DNA of 63,847 nucleotides from Pseudaestuariivita rosea (GTDB taxonomy: Bacteria > Pseudomonadota > Alphaproteobacteria > Rhodobacterales > Rhodobacteraceae). The stretch's first letter is position 1, and each line of letters opens with the position of its first letter. Shown one piece after another: positions 1-8,968 of this stretch. The translations under genes were made by a program, and so were the position numbers. The notes below the pieces were generated by a model that worked only from the letters and a program-made list of their open reading frames with translations, ran no database searches and was not told where the DNA came from. The stretch is taken from contig NZ_JACNMP010000018.1 in assembly GCF_017592335.1 (NCBI RefSeq), positions 1-63,847 on the forward strand, written 5' to 3'.

Positions 1-120
1 CGAGACGCCGCCGAACGCACGATAGAGGCAACATGGCGCAGGATCGGTAAGCTGCTCGACCGCTTCACCCCGCAGGAATGTGCGAATTACCTTGTCAACT
101 CAGGATACGCTTCAACCTGA
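1..120 (+). CDS. IS630-type transposase, C-terminal end (gene cut by the window edge)
   Basis: Frame 1 is open from the first base to TGA at 118-120, giving 40 residues that end in DRFTPQECANYLVNSGYAST. A closing block of the form FxPQECxNYLxxAGY is typical of the C-terminus of IS630-family DDE transposases. The catalytic core lies outside the window, so activity cannot be judged. No terminal inverted repeat could be made out directly downstream. The family call rests on the tail motif only. Confidence 0.6.
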   Translation, partial: RDAAERTIEATWRRIGKLLDRFTPQECANYLVNSGYAST

Positions 121-181
121 TCTCATCTTGCTCTAGTACATGGCTTCGACCTCAGCCTGGGTCAAGGTGCATCGGTCACCT

Positions 182-303
182 TCAAATGCGTAAAATTCGC
201 TTTTGTTGTCGATATATGTCTTGAATCGCCCCGGGTTTCATACCAGCTTCGTATTCCTTGATCATCCCAATAATCTGTTCGTCTGAAAATCTGCGTATCA
301 AAG
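182..303 (-). pseudogene. Remnant of an IS3-type OrfA N-terminus
   Basis: Reading the minus strand from a TTG at 301-303, the first codons give IRRFSDEQIIGMIKEYEAG, the start of the helix-turn-helix OrfA of IS3-family elements (RRFSxEQIIxxLKEHEAG). The homology then stops and the frame closes at 182-184. In a neighbouring frame the minus strand stays open to TAG at 133-135 with a coding-like tail ending LTQAEVEAMY, probably the end of another broken gene. No intact OrfA or OrfB is present. Together with the IS630 end this marks an insertion hot spot. Confidence 0.5.
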
Positions 304-328
304 TCCATCCTTTGCTTGGACGGATTAC

Positions 329-634
329 CTAGAATTTTCTTGAGATATTAAGGATTAGCGCAACCAATTGCCTCGTCACATTCAGATGTATCATGGGTGA
401 TATGGCAACCAGAAGCCAACCTAGTGTGACGACTGCCGCAAACCAGATGACAAAGGGGGCGGTCTGTCCCGCTGCAGCAAGTAGAAATCCAGGTGACAGA
501 AAAACTATCCATCCAATATAGCGAGGCACTGTTGGATTGATTTCATTTAATCCCGATGTTCGTCGGCGTTTGGGGTCATGCCATGCCAGCCATAGAATGG
601 CCGTCAAGCTGACAAGGATACCAAGATACAGCAT
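329..634 (-). CDS. Small three-span membrane protein downstream of a TonB receptor
   Basis: The product has 101 residues with three likely membrane spans (about 2-18, 40-56 and 60-80) and a basic patch PKRRR after the first. It starts 6 bases after the stop of the TonB-dependent receptor gene and is surely co-transcribed with it. Small membrane proteins of this size often accompany siderophore receptors and PepSY proteins, where they may assist iron release or reductase assembly; that role is inferred from position. I do not recognise a named family. Confidence 0.7.
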   Translation of the reverse strand: MLYLGILVSLTAILWLAWHDPKRRRTSGLNEINPTVPRYIGWIVFLSPGFLLAAAGQTAPFVIWFAAVVTLGWLLVAISPMIHLNVTRQLVALILNISRKF

Positions 635-640
635 TGCCGC

Positions 641-2749
641 TCAAAACGCTCTTGTTACGTAGACGCCAAAGGTCTGAGGTTCGCCTGTACGGATCAGGAA
701 GCCATTGTCGCCATTTTCGGATTTCTGGGTGACATAATCTTCGTCCAACAGGTTACGTCCGTATATGCCCAAAACCCAGTCGTCACGTTCATAGGTAAGA
801 TGTGCATTCAGCAGCCAGCGGTCGTCGCTTTTCAAACGCGCTGTGTTTTCAGGGTCGAAAAATCCGCCATCTGTATATGAAGCGTCGACGCCGAGTGAGA
901 CGCCGTTGTCCCAACGATATTTTCCGCCAAGTGCTGCAGTGACTTCCGGTGCATTGGGGAAACTTTTACCAGACAGATCGACGTTATTGCTGATAAATTC
1001 GTTGTATTCGGTGCTTGAGTAGCCGACAGATGCGAACAGCTCAAGGTTTTCGCTGGCTTCGCCTTGAACGCTTAATTCACCGCCCCAAAGCTCGGACTCG
1101 CCTGCGTTTATAGTTCGGAAGATGCCCTGACCGGTTGGTGCCACATCGATCTGCTCACTGACCTGCTGATCTGTCCAATCCGTGTAATACAGGTTGGCTG
1201 ATAGGCGCAGTCGTTCGTCGTAAAAGCTGCCGCGATATGCGAGTTCATAGTTTGTGGTGTATTCGGGATCGAATTCGAATAAATCCCCGGCAATGTTTAC
1301 GCCCGTTCCGCCCGCGCGATAGCCTCGTTGGAAGGTGAAGCTAAGGGATTGGGCTTCGGTAAATTCATAGGTTGCGCCAAGTTTCGGCAGGAAGGCCTCA
1401 TAGGTCGTTTCGCCAAAACCGCTTGACGGTTCAAATGGCGGGCCCAACGGTATTGAGTAATCTGTTCTCTGTGAAAACTTGAACGTCTCGCGATCATAAC
1501 GGGCGCCTATGGTGAAGGATAAACCGTCAAGCAAACGATCCGCTCGAATATCTGCCTCACCATAAATCGCAACATTTCTTGTTTCTGTTGGAAACTCGGT
1601 CGAGCGCGTAACAAATACGCCGTTCGGCGGTCCACCCAATGCAAAACCTGTATCGATAGTGAAATCAGAGGGCTGGGAATCTTCGATTTCTGTATAAAAT
1701 AATCCCACGACACCACTGATATCATCAGTGTTAAATCTGAAACGAATGTCCTGCTCAAAGACTTCGCTTTCGGCTATGCGGTCGAATGTACCAAGCGGTT
1801 CGGGCGTGAAATCACCGTCTTCCTGGCGAATATAATCCTGCTGATACAGGTTGGTTTCGGTTTCCAAGCGCCAGATATCGGACAATGTCCAATTGACCCG
1901 CAGGCCAAGATTGCGGTGTTCGGACCCTTCCCGCGATGGCGTGTCGTGACGGATAAAACGGTCTTCAGGATAAGATGCAAAATCAATCAGATCCTCACCG
2001 CCAAAGTTTTCAGAATAGCTGTAGGACAGGATTGTCTCGACATCAGTCGAGGGTGTCCAAAGCAGCTTGGCGCGGTATGTTTCTGTTTCACGCTCATCAG
2101 CGTTTTCATCCCGAACCGGATTATAGACATAACCTTCATTTCTAAGTGTTTCGGCCGTGAAGCGAAACGCCAGCGTATCCTCAACAAGTGGCGTATTAGC
2201 CATTAAAGCAAAGCGGCGATGGTCACGTGATCCAACCTCACCCAGCACTTTGAATTCCTGCAAATAGGTCGGATCATTCGACCGTATGATGATGGCACCG
2301 GCCAAGGCGTTGCGACCCTGTTGTGTGGATTGCGGGCCACGCAACACCTCGACCTGATCAATATCCCAGGCAGAAAAGGGGCCATAGAACGTGGCCTGAT
2401 TTGTGGGCAGTGCGACACCGTCAACCTGTGTTGAAACCACCAGGCTTGACGCAGAACCACCGCTTGCGCGCTGATCCACACCTCGAATTGCAAAGCCCTT
2501 TTCGCCGAAGCTGGACGTAACCCCAGGGGTGCGCTCGATCACATCAATCAAATCGGTGTCGCCGCGATCTTCGATCGCATCGCCGGTTTCAACCGCTGCA
2601 GATGTTGGGCTGTCCTGCAATGTGCGCTCTTGCAACTCGCCGCGCAAAACAATTGTTCCCAGATCAAAATCACCTTCATCCTGACCGTGTAACATGCTCG
2701 AAGAAAGTGCGAACCCCGATACGCCGCACATAAGAAGCCTTTTGAACAC
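641..2749 (-). CDS. TonB-dependent outer-membrane receptor, probably for a ferric siderophore
   Basis: The product has 702 residues, with an N-terminal signal peptide ending near HGQDEGD, then a plug domain (IVLRGELQERT at about 32-42, TPGVTSSFGEKGFAIRG, and VEVLRGPQSTQQGRNALAG), and a beta-barrel ending in the aromatic FGVYVTRAF expected of outer-membrane proteins. The length fits siderophore receptors. The substrate cannot be read from sequence. The divergent neighbour encodes a PepSY membrane protein of the kind that reduces or releases siderophore iron in the periplasm. An IscR-type operator-like palindrome lies in the divergent promoter region at 2866-2890, suggesting induction under iron shortage. 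Confidence 0.85.
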   Translation of the reverse strand: MFKRLLMCGVSGFALSSSMLHGQDEGDFDLGTIVLRGELQERTLQDSPTSAAVETGDAIEDRGDTDLIDVIERTPGVTSSFGEKGFAIRGVDQRASGGSASSLVVSTQVDGVALPTNQATFYGPFSAWDIDQVEVLRGPQSTQQGRNALAGAIIIRSNDPTYLQEFKVLGEVGSRDHRRFALMANTPLVEDTLAFRFTAETLRNEGYVYNPVRDENADERETETYRAKLLWTPSTDVETILSYSYSENFGGEDLIDFASYPEDRFIRHDTPSREGSEHRNLGLRVNWTLSDIWRLETETNLYQQDYIRQEDGDFTPEPLGTFDRIAESEVFEQDIRFRFNTDDISGVVGLFYTEIEDSQPSDFTIDTGFALGGPPNGVFVTRSTEFPTETRNVAIYGEADIRADRLLDGLSFTIGARYDRETFKFSQRTDYSIPLGPPFEPSSGFGETTYEAFLPKLGATYEFTEAQSLSFTFQRGYRAGGTGVNIAGDLFEFDPEYTTNYELAYRGSFYDERLRLSANLYYTDWTDQQVSEQIDVAPTGQGIFRTINAGESELWGGELSVQGEASENLELFASVGYSSTEYNEFISNNVDLSGKSFPNAPEVTAALGGKYRWDNGVSLGVDASYTDGGFFDPENTARLKSDDRWLLNAHLTYERDDWVLGIYGRNLLDEDYVTQKSENGDNGFLIRTGEPQTFGVYVTRAF

Positions 2750-2865
2750 AGATTGGGTCCCTTGTCTTAGCCTTCGCCTTTTTGACCCTGGCTGCGACAG
2801 TATTTGGGAACTGGCATTGCTGGAGCTTCCTGTAGATCAGCAATCATAAAAATTCTGATAAATCA

Positions 2866-2890
2866 ATACCTGACTAAAAGACTTGATTAT
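2866..2890. promoter_or_regulatory. IscR type I / Iron-Rhodo-box-like operator between the receptor and PepSY units
   Basis: This 25-base stretch starts ATACCTGACTA and ends TTGATTAT. It matches the E. coli type I IscR consensus at about 21 of 25 positions by my count. It lies in the 240-base gap between two divergent iron-uptake units. Bases 2860-2876 are identical to bases 12765-12781 in front of the first ExbB-TonB operon. In Rhodobacterales IscR is proposed to control iron uptake through such boxes; binding here is inferred. Confidence 0.5.
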
Positions 2891-2989
2891 GCCGCTCACT
2901 TGCTGTTGGTTGACGGCAGAGAGTTCGACATCCTGCCAGCCCGCGCAACTGCGTCTTGCCAGCATATCTTCGTATCTTGAAGGATATCC

Positions 2990-3316
2990 ATGCTGGATTT
3001 GGTACGCCAAGCAGAAATAAAAAGCAGATCGTTTGAGACTTGGCTGCAGAAGCGTCCGAAACTATGGCGCTGGATATTTGCGGGCCCCGTCGCACTGATT
3101 TTATCCATATTGGCGATGGCAAGCTTGCCTTTTGTTCTACCGGCGGGCCGCGGTGGCATAAACCATCTTGTTTTACCGGTTGTTTTTTTTCCAGTCTTAT
3201 GGGCCGGTTTCGTCATTTTCCCGGTCGTGTCGCACCGTTTGAATCGGATCGGTGGTGTCTACGGTGGCCTTACAGTTCTGTTCATTCTTATGATTGTCAT
3301 CGGAGGATTCACATGA
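2990..3316 (+). CDS. Small three-span membrane protein upstream of the PepSY gene
   Basis: The product has 108 residues with spans at about 27-50, 59-80 and 87-106. The start is preceded by AAGGA. Its TGA overlaps the ATG of the PepSY gene (ATGA at 3313-3316), so the two are translationally coupled. Small multi-span proteins of this kind sit beside PepSY proteins in siderophore utilisation loci, and I infer an accessory role in that membrane complex. No catalytic motif is visible. Confidence 0.75.
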   Translation: MLDLVRQAEIKSRSFETWLQKRPKLWRWIFAGPVALILSILAMASLPFVLPAGRGGINHLVLPVVFFPVLWAGFVIFPVVSHRLNRIGGVYGGLTVLFILMIVIGGFT

Positions 3317-4893
3317 ACGCCTCAGCAGCCTCGACTAAGCGATTGGTGGCATTGCACGGATGGTCCGCAACAGTTCTGGCGGTCTTGCTGTATGTTGTCA
3401 TGTTGACCGGGACGATTGTTGTTTTCGACAATGAAATCACGCGCTGGTCGGAAGGGCGTACAGGTTTGGTCAATGCCTTGGACGGGCCGGTCGACGTACA
3501 TATTCGACGGCTTGCAGAACAAGTTCCCGACGATCTGGAAGACGATGTGATCGTCCGAGAGGGCCGCGGTGGCAACCTTTCCGTCTTCTTCGGTGCCAAT
3601 CGTGTTTTGGAAAGCGGCGAAAGTGGCTTGTTCGGCCATAGTTTTCTGATTGACCCAAGATCTGGCACGCTCCATCAGGCCAAGGTTGGCTTTTTTGCGG
3701 ATATAATTGCAGATCGCCCTGAATACGCCTTGTCGAATTTTCTGGTTGATCTTCATGTGCGCCTGCACGTTCCGGGCCGGTTAGGGCTCTATATGACCGG
3801 TATTCTGGGTGTCATTATGCTGATCGCTGCCGTGACAGGTGTTTTGATACACAAGCACATCGTGCGTGATCTGTTCACAACCGAGCGCCCCGGCAAACGA
3901 ATTGTCTCGTTCCGCGACAGGCATACGCTTGCTGGCGTTTGGTCATTGCCTTTTGCGATACTTTTATCGTTCACCGGTGCATTTCTAAGTTTTGCGGTAT
4001 CTCTGGGTTTGCCTGTTGTTGCACTGGTTGCCTTTGGGGGCGATCAGGACAAGGCGCTTGAAACGGTGATGGGATCCCATGCAATCGTGGACCCGACACC
4101 GGCGCGGATGGCAGACCTGCAGCAAATCATTTCCGATGCCCAGGGCCGGGCCAATATGCCGATTGGTGGCTTGACCATTCATCATTACGGTCGCGCTGAT
4201 GCGATTGTTGAAACAGCGCACTCGGCGGTCAGTAGTGCCTTGCGTGGTAAGACTTTTGAGTATTCAGCATCGACAGGTGAATTCCTTCGAGAGGTCCGTC
4301 TTGTGGGCACGGATCATTCAGCAGGATCTACCTTGGCTGAGTTAATGACGCCACTGCATTTCGGAAATTTCGCTGGCCTGACGTCTCGGCTGGTCTGGGC
4401 CGCTTTGGGTGCTGCGATGACATATACAATTATCAGCGGCATGCAATTGTGGTTGCGACGCAGGCAGGATGATCCAATCTGGCGCGCTGGCGATAGGGTT
4501 CTGACTACTGTGGCCTGGGGACTACCGCTTGCTATTGTTGGTACAGCATATGTATTTCTACTGACTTATCTTGCCGATGACCCGATATATTGGACGCCCA
4601 GAGCGTTCGTCGTGATCTGCGTATTGATCATATTGATTGGCTTTCTGACACGCAAGCTGTCCAACCAAATCATATCACGCTATTACTGCGGGTCTCTGGG
4701 CATCGGATTGCTGGTGCTGCCTTTCTTCCGGTTGCAAACAGGTGGTTTGTCTTGGGGTGAAGCCGTGCTGTGGCGGGGGCATGATGTTTTGTTGATCGAT
4801 ACATTTTGCATTCTTATGGGCATAGTATTCGCCGTATCTGCACAACGCAGTTACGCCACTCGGTTGCAAAGTCATCAGAAAAGCCAGGCTTGA
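3313..4893 (+). CDS. PepSY-domain membrane protein, likely siderophore-iron reductase
   Basis: The product has 526 residues. An upstream in-frame extension exists, but the ATG at 3313 is chosen because it overlaps the preceding stop and opens directly on MNASAASTKRLVALHGWSATVL, the usual beginning of PepSY_TM proteins. There is one N-terminal span, a long periplasmic part, and several later spans. Membrane-proximal histidines (HGW near residue 14, DLHVRLHVPGRLG, DRHTLAGVW) are candidate b-heme ligands. Such proteins pass electrons to ferric siderophores so that iron is released in the periplasm. The gene shares its promoter region with the TonB receptor. Confidence 0.8.
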   Translation: MNASAASTKRLVALHGWSATVLAVLLYVVMLTGTIVVFDNEITRWSEGRTGLVNALDGPVDVHIRRLAEQVPDDLEDDVIVREGRGGNLSVFFGANRVLESGESGLFGHSFLIDPRSGTLHQAKVGFFADIIADRPEYALSNFLVDLHVRLHVPGRLGLYMTGILGVIMLIAAVTGVLIHKHIVRDLFTTERPGKRIVSFRDRHTLAGVWSLPFAILLSFTGAFLSFAVSLGLPVVALVAFGGDQDKALETVMGSHAIVDPTPARMADLQQIISDAQGRANMPIGGLTIHHYGRADAIVETAHSAVSSALRGKTFEYSASTGEFLREVRLVGTDHSAGSTLAELMTPLHFGNFAGLTSRLVWAALGAAMTYTIISGMQLWLRRRQDDPIWRAGDRVLTTVAWGLPLAIVGTAYVFLLTYLADDPIYWTPRAFVVICVLIILIGFLTRKLSNQIISRYYCGSLGIGLLVLPFFRLQTGGLSWGEAVLWRGHDVLLIDTFCILMGIVFAVSAQRSYATRLQSHQKSQA

Positions 4894-4924
4894 ACTGTCG
4901 GAAATGGCGTTTGATTGACTTATC

Positions 4925-4939
4925 TGACAAAATAACTCA
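4925..4939. promoter_or_regulatory. Iron-responsive operator-like site, TGA-N9-TCA, upstream of the imelysin operon
   Basis: The sequence TGACAAAATAACTCA fits exactly the TGA-N9-TCA iron-responsive operator described for RirA in alphaproteobacteria, and is flanked by C and G to extend the symmetry. It lies 190 bases before the first imelysin gene in a 236-base gap. The match is short and could arise by chance; the iron-related function of the downstream operon and a similar site before hmuS support it. Confidence 0.4.
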
Positions 4940-5129
4940 GAATAATTTTGACAGCCAACCTGAGCATTTGGGCCAGCAAACAGAAGTGACGTCTTTGTCG
5001 GGGCCGTAGTATGATCAAATATGCTGTTCAATCCAACAAATCAGCACGCATCATTCGCATGGGCGACATCGATAGCATTGTCGAAATACAGAAAACAAAA
5101 ACACTGCACTGAATAAAGGATAGTGAACG

Positions 5130-6407
5130 ATGAAATGGATTTCATGCGCTAAGTGCTCTTTGGCTGTTTTGCTGGGCCTTGGGTCGGGGGCAATGGCTGA
5201 TGAACAGGGCGGCAAGACGGCTGTTCTGAACACCTATGCTGATATCGCACAGGCCAAGTACAATGATAGCCTGATACTGGCTGAACGTCTGAAGACCGCT
5301 GTTGATGCATTGGTCGCGGCGCCGTCGGCTGAAGCGCTGCAAAATGCCAAGGATGCCTGGGTCGCTGCGCGGGTGCCTTATCAACAGTCCGAGGTTTATC
5401 GCTTTGGCAATCCAATCGTTGATGACTGGGAAGGGAAGGTAAACGCTTGGCCGCTTGATGAAGGGTTGATCGATTATGTCGATGCATCCTACGGTGGGCC
5501 ATCGGATGAAAACGATTTTGCTGTTCTGAATGTTGTGGCCAATCCAAGCTTCGTATTATCCGGTCAGCAGATTGATGCCACCACGATTACACCTGCGCTT
5601 TTGTCCGAAACACTACACGAAGCTGATGGAATTGAAGCAAATGTCGCCACCGGCTATCACGCCATCGAATTTCTGCTGTGGGGGCAGGATCTGAATGGTC
5701 ATGGACCCGGGGCCGGCAATCGCCCGTGGACTGATTTTGCGACAGACGATGCCTGTACCAACGGCAACTGTGATCGTCGTGCCCAGTACCTGCAGGCTGC
5801 GACGGATCTTTTGATTTCGGACCTGGAATGGATCACCGCGCAATGGGCCGCTGAGGGCGAGGCGCGCACAACACTTCTGGCAGATGAAAATGCCGGTATC
5901 ATCGCTATTCTGACCGGAATGGGGTCGCTGTCCTACGGTGAACAGGCGGGTGAACGTATGCGCCTGGGTCTTATGTTGAACGACCCCGAGGAAGAGCACG
6001 ACTGTTTTTCCGACAACACTCATAACAGCCATTATTATGATGGTTTGGGCATTCAGAACGTTTATCTGGGGGAATATGTTCGTATCGATGGTACGATCGT
6101 CTCTGGGCCGTCGGTTTCTGACCTGGTCGTTGCCACTGATCCCGAACTTGACGCTGAAATGCAAGAAAAGTTATCTGCTACCATGATGGCCCTGGGTCGG
6201 ATCAAAACAGCAGCCGAAGCCGGTTTCGCCTACGACCAAATGCTGGAACGTGGTAACGAAGCCGGTGAGGCATTGATCATGGGTGGTGTGAATGGCCTGA
6301 TCGACCAAACCCGTTCGATTGAACGGGTTGTGGCCGCATTGGACCTGGATCAGATCGAATTTGAAGGGTCAGACAGTCTGGATAACCCCGACGCTGTCTT
6401 TCAATAA
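5130..6407 (+). CDS. Imelysin family periplasmic iron-regulated protein
   Basis: The product has 425 residues with a signal peptide ending near GSGAMADEQ. It carries the imelysin signature GxHxxE as GYHAIE at residues 175-180, followed by FLLWGQDLNGHGPGAGNRPW, a form typical of IrpA-like members. Cysteine pairs (CTNGNC) suggest disulfides in the periplasm. Imelysin proteins are iron-regulated and thought to bind iron or heme; their old peptidase label is doubtful. AAGGA precedes the ATG. It is the first gene of a four-gene run with DUF1111, a second imelysin and DUF1513. Confidence 0.85.
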   Translation: MKWISCAKCSLAVLLGLGSGAMADEQGGKTAVLNTYADIAQAKYNDSLILAERLKTAVDALVAAPSAEALQNAKDAWVAARVPYQQSEVYRFGNPIVDDWEGKVNAWPLDEGLIDYVDASYGGPSDENDFAVLNVVANPSFVLSGQQIDATTITPALLSETLHEADGIEANVATGYHAIEFLLWGQDLNGHGPGAGNRPWTDFATDDACTNGNCDRRAQYLQAATDLLISDLEWITAQWAAEGEARTTLLADENAGIIAILTGMGSLSYGEQAGERMRLGLMLNDPEEEHDCFSDNTHNSHYYDGLGIQNVYLGEYVRIDGTIVSGPSVSDLVVATDPELDAEMQEKLSATMMALGRIKTAAEAGFAYDQMLERGNEAGEALIMGGVNGLIDQTRSIERVVAALDLDQIEFEGSDSLDNPDAVFQ

Positions 6408-6455
6408 ACTCAAATGGCGCGGCTTCACCGCCGCGCCCATAGCCAGGCCGATACT

Positions 6456-7964
6456 ATGAAAGTCCCAGCCTTTATCCTGATGCTTTTCACGCTTCCGGTC
6501 GCGGCAGACGTGTTGAGTGATCCGCATCTGACAATCGTCCCACGGACGGTCGAAGAAGTTGAGCGTATTGCGCGTGTCACAACTCCGGCCACGTCATTTA
6601 ATGCAGCCCAGCAGTACGAAGAAATGTCTGCTGGCGCCGCCACCGTACGCGCGCGCCGCAATGCCGACGCGTTTTCGCAGCCATCGGGTAACATGAGTTT
6701 TGAGGACGAACTGAATTTTAAGGTCGGGAACGGCCTGTTCAAGAAAATCTGGGTATCGTCGCCATCATCAACCCTTGCCTCGGATGGTCTGGGCCCGCTT
6801 TTCAACGCAAGATCCTGTCAGCGGTGCCATATCAAAGATGGCCGCGGCCACCCGCCCGAAGGCCCAGATGATACGTCGATTTCCATGTTCCTGCGTATTT
6901 CTATTCCGGCTGAGAATGACTCATTGGCTGAGCAGATTGAGGGGTATATAGCAATGCTAGCAGACCCGACATACGGCACTCAGCTTCAAGACTTCGGTGT
7001 TGCGGGTCATCCGGCCGAATATAGCCTTCAGATCGAATATGAAGAGATTGAGGTTCCCCTGTCAGGTGGCGAAATCGCCTATCTGCGTAAACCCACTTAT
7101 ACCGCCGCCAATCTGGGTTATGGGCCCTTGCACCCCAAGGCGATGCTTAGCCCTCGTGTCGCACCGCAGATGATCGGTCTTGGTCTGCTTGAGGCCATCC
7201 CGGCAGCAGATATTCTGGCGAATGCAGATCCTGATGATGCCGATGGTGACGGCATTTCAGGGCGGCCGAATATTGTGTGGTCTGCCGAATATGATCAGCC
7301 GATGCTGGGCCGCTTTGGGCTAAAGGCGGGTAAACCCACAGTGCGCGAACAAAGTGCGGCGGCTTTCGCCGGTGACATTGGTATCTCCAGTCCACTTTTC
7401 CCCGGCGGATATGGCGAATGCACCCCGGCGCAGGAAAACTGCCGCGCCGCACCCCATGGCGATAGCGATGAGCGCGGCTTTGAAATTGATGCAGAGGGGT
7501 TGGAGCTTGTGACGTTCTACAGCCAGAATCTGGCTGTGCCCGCCCGCCGGGATGTGGATGCCCCTGAAGTCTTGCGCGGCAAAAAGGTATTTTATGACAC
7601 TGGCTGTATCGCATGCCATACACCATCTTTTGTCACCCATCGTCTGGTCGATCAACCGGAACAAAGTTTTCAGTTGATCTGGCCCTATACCGATCTGTTG
7701 TTGCACGACATGGGGCCGGGACTGGCCGATAACCGGCCCGAGGCGCGCGCCAACGGGCAGGAATGGCGCACGCCGCCGTTGTGGGGAATCGGGTTGACCG
7801 AACAGGTTTCGGGACACACTTATTTTTTGCATGATGGACGCGCCCGATCCCTGCTAGAGGCGATATTATGGCACGGCGGCGAAGCTCAGGCGCAACGGGA
7901 TGCGGTGGTTGAAATGCCGCCCGAAGACCGCGCCGCTTTGATCCGCTTTCTGGAAAGCCTTTGA
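6456..7964 (+). CDS. Di-heme c-type cytochrome of the DUF1111 (DHOR) family
   Basis: The start at 6456 (MKVPAFILMLFTLPVAADV) gives a clean signal peptide; an ATG at 6414 would add an implausible arginine-rich leader. The protein of 502 residues has two heme c motifs, CQRCH at 121-125 and CIACH at 384-388, the layout of the so-called thiol oxidoreductase family distantly related to di-heme peroxidases. The region between contains DPDDADGDGISGRPN, a calcium-loop-like stretch common in the family. It should act in the periplasm in redox chemistry linked to iron. Its context between two imelysin genes is the conserved association for this family. Confidence 0.85.
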   Translation: MKVPAFILMLFTLPVAADVLSDPHLTIVPRTVEEVERIARVTTPATSFNAAQQYEEMSAGAATVRARRNADAFSQPSGNMSFEDELNFKVGNGLFKKIWVSSPSSTLASDGLGPLFNARSCQRCHIKDGRGHPPEGPDDTSISMFLRISIPAENDSLAEQIEGYIAMLADPTYGTQLQDFGVAGHPAEYSLQIEYEEIEVPLSGGEIAYLRKPTYTAANLGYGPLHPKAMLSPRVAPQMIGLGLLEAIPAADILANADPDDADGDGISGRPNIVWSAEYDQPMLGRFGLKAGKPTVREQSAAAFAGDIGISSPLFPGGYGECTPAQENCRAAPHGDSDERGFEIDAEGLELVTFYSQNLAVPARRDVDAPEVLRGKKVFYDTGCIACHTPSFVTHRLVDQPEQSFQLIWPYTDLLLHDMGPGLADNRPEARANGQEWRTPPLWGIGLTEQVSGHTYFLHDGRARSLLEAILWHGGEAQAQRDAVVEMPPEDRAALIRFLESL

Positions 7965-7965
7965 T

Positions 7966-8967
7966 ATGCGTCAGTTGATTTTGACGGCATGCACCTGGGT
8001 TCTGTGCACCTTTTCATCCGCTGCGGAAACGCCGGATATTGATCAGATCGTCGATACGCATGTCCTGCCGGGATATGAACGCCTCGTGTCCTTAGCACAG
8101 GATCTAACCGCTGCGGCAAACCTTGACTGCAGCCTGGACAATGACACCTTGCGCACAGCCTATCACGACGCGTTCGATGCCTGGGTCAGTGTCAGTCATC
8201 TGCGCTTTGGTCCTTCTGAACAGAGTAATCGCGCCTTCGCGCTGGCCTTCTGGCCCGACACACGCGGTGTCACGCCACGAACGCTGTCTGCAATGATCGC
8301 AGCAGAAGACAATGTGCTGGAAACGCCCGATGTTTTTGCCACGGCTTCGGTTGCGGCGCGCGGATTCTATGCATTGGAGTTTTTGTTGTATGATCCGGCT
8401 TTTGCAGATCAAACAACGGCCGATTATCGCTGCCTACTTGTACAGGCAATCGCCTTGGACATCGAAAGAAACGCCGCCGCTATTCTATCAGACTGGCGAA
8501 CCGGCTATGCAGATCTGATGCGTCAGGCAGGTCAAAATGAAACATACAGGTCTGATCTTGAGGCCGCGCAGCAGTTTTTCACCAGCCTGTCGACAGGGCT
8601 GGAGTTCACCTCAGACATGCGCCTTGGGCGTCCTATGGGCACATTCGATCGGCCCCGCCCCAACCGGGCTGAGGTCAGGCGCTCGGGTCGGTCACTCAGG
8701 CATGTTGTTCTATCTTTGCGGGCCACCCGCGACTTGGCCCGGCTTTTGTCAGATGGGGATGCTACGCTTGATGCAGCCTTTGCCAGATCGTTGCAGTTGG
8801 CCAATGATCTGAACGACCCGGTTTTTGCCGGTGTCAGCACACCACAGGGGCGGTTTGAGGTCGAGGCACTAAAGCAATCAATCGATGACATCCGCGCCCT
8901 GGTCGCAACACAGCTTGGTCCCAAACTGGGTGTGGCGGCGGGCTTCAATTCACTGGATGGCGACTAA
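7966..8967 (+). CDS. Second imelysin family protein, with a degenerate GxHxxE motif
   Basis: The product has 333 residues with a signal peptide ending near FSSAAETP. It begins one base after the DUF1111 stop, so is co-translated. The motif region reads GFYALE at residues 133-138, which keeps Gly and Glu but has Tyr where the first imelysin has His; FLLYDPAF follows. It is shorter than the first copy and diverged. If the histidine is a metal ligand, this copy must bind iron differently or have a structural role. Family membership is clear, function inferred. Confidence 0.8.
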   Translation: MRQLILTACTWVLCTFSSAAETPDIDQIVDTHVLPGYERLVSLAQDLTAAANLDCSLDNDTLRTAYHDAFDAWVSVSHLRFGPSEQSNRAFALAFWPDTRGVTPRTLSAMIAAEDNVLETPDVFATASVAARGFYALEFLLYDPAFADQTTADYRCLLVQAIALDIERNAAAILSDWRTGYADLMRQAGQNETYRSDLEAAQQFFTSLSTGLEFTSDMRLGRPMGTFDRPRPNRAEVRRSGRSLRHVVLSLRATRDLARLLSDGDATLDAAFARSLQLANDLNDPVFAGVSTPQGRFEVEALKQSIDDIRALVATQLGPKLGVAAGFNSLDGD

Positions 8968-8968
8968 G

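Noticed and set aside
5011-5112. 33-codon frame MIKYAVQSNKSARII... just before the first imelysin gene
   Set aside because: No ribosome-binding site, no coupling to the next gene (17-base gap) and no hydrophobic or metal motif; could be chance.
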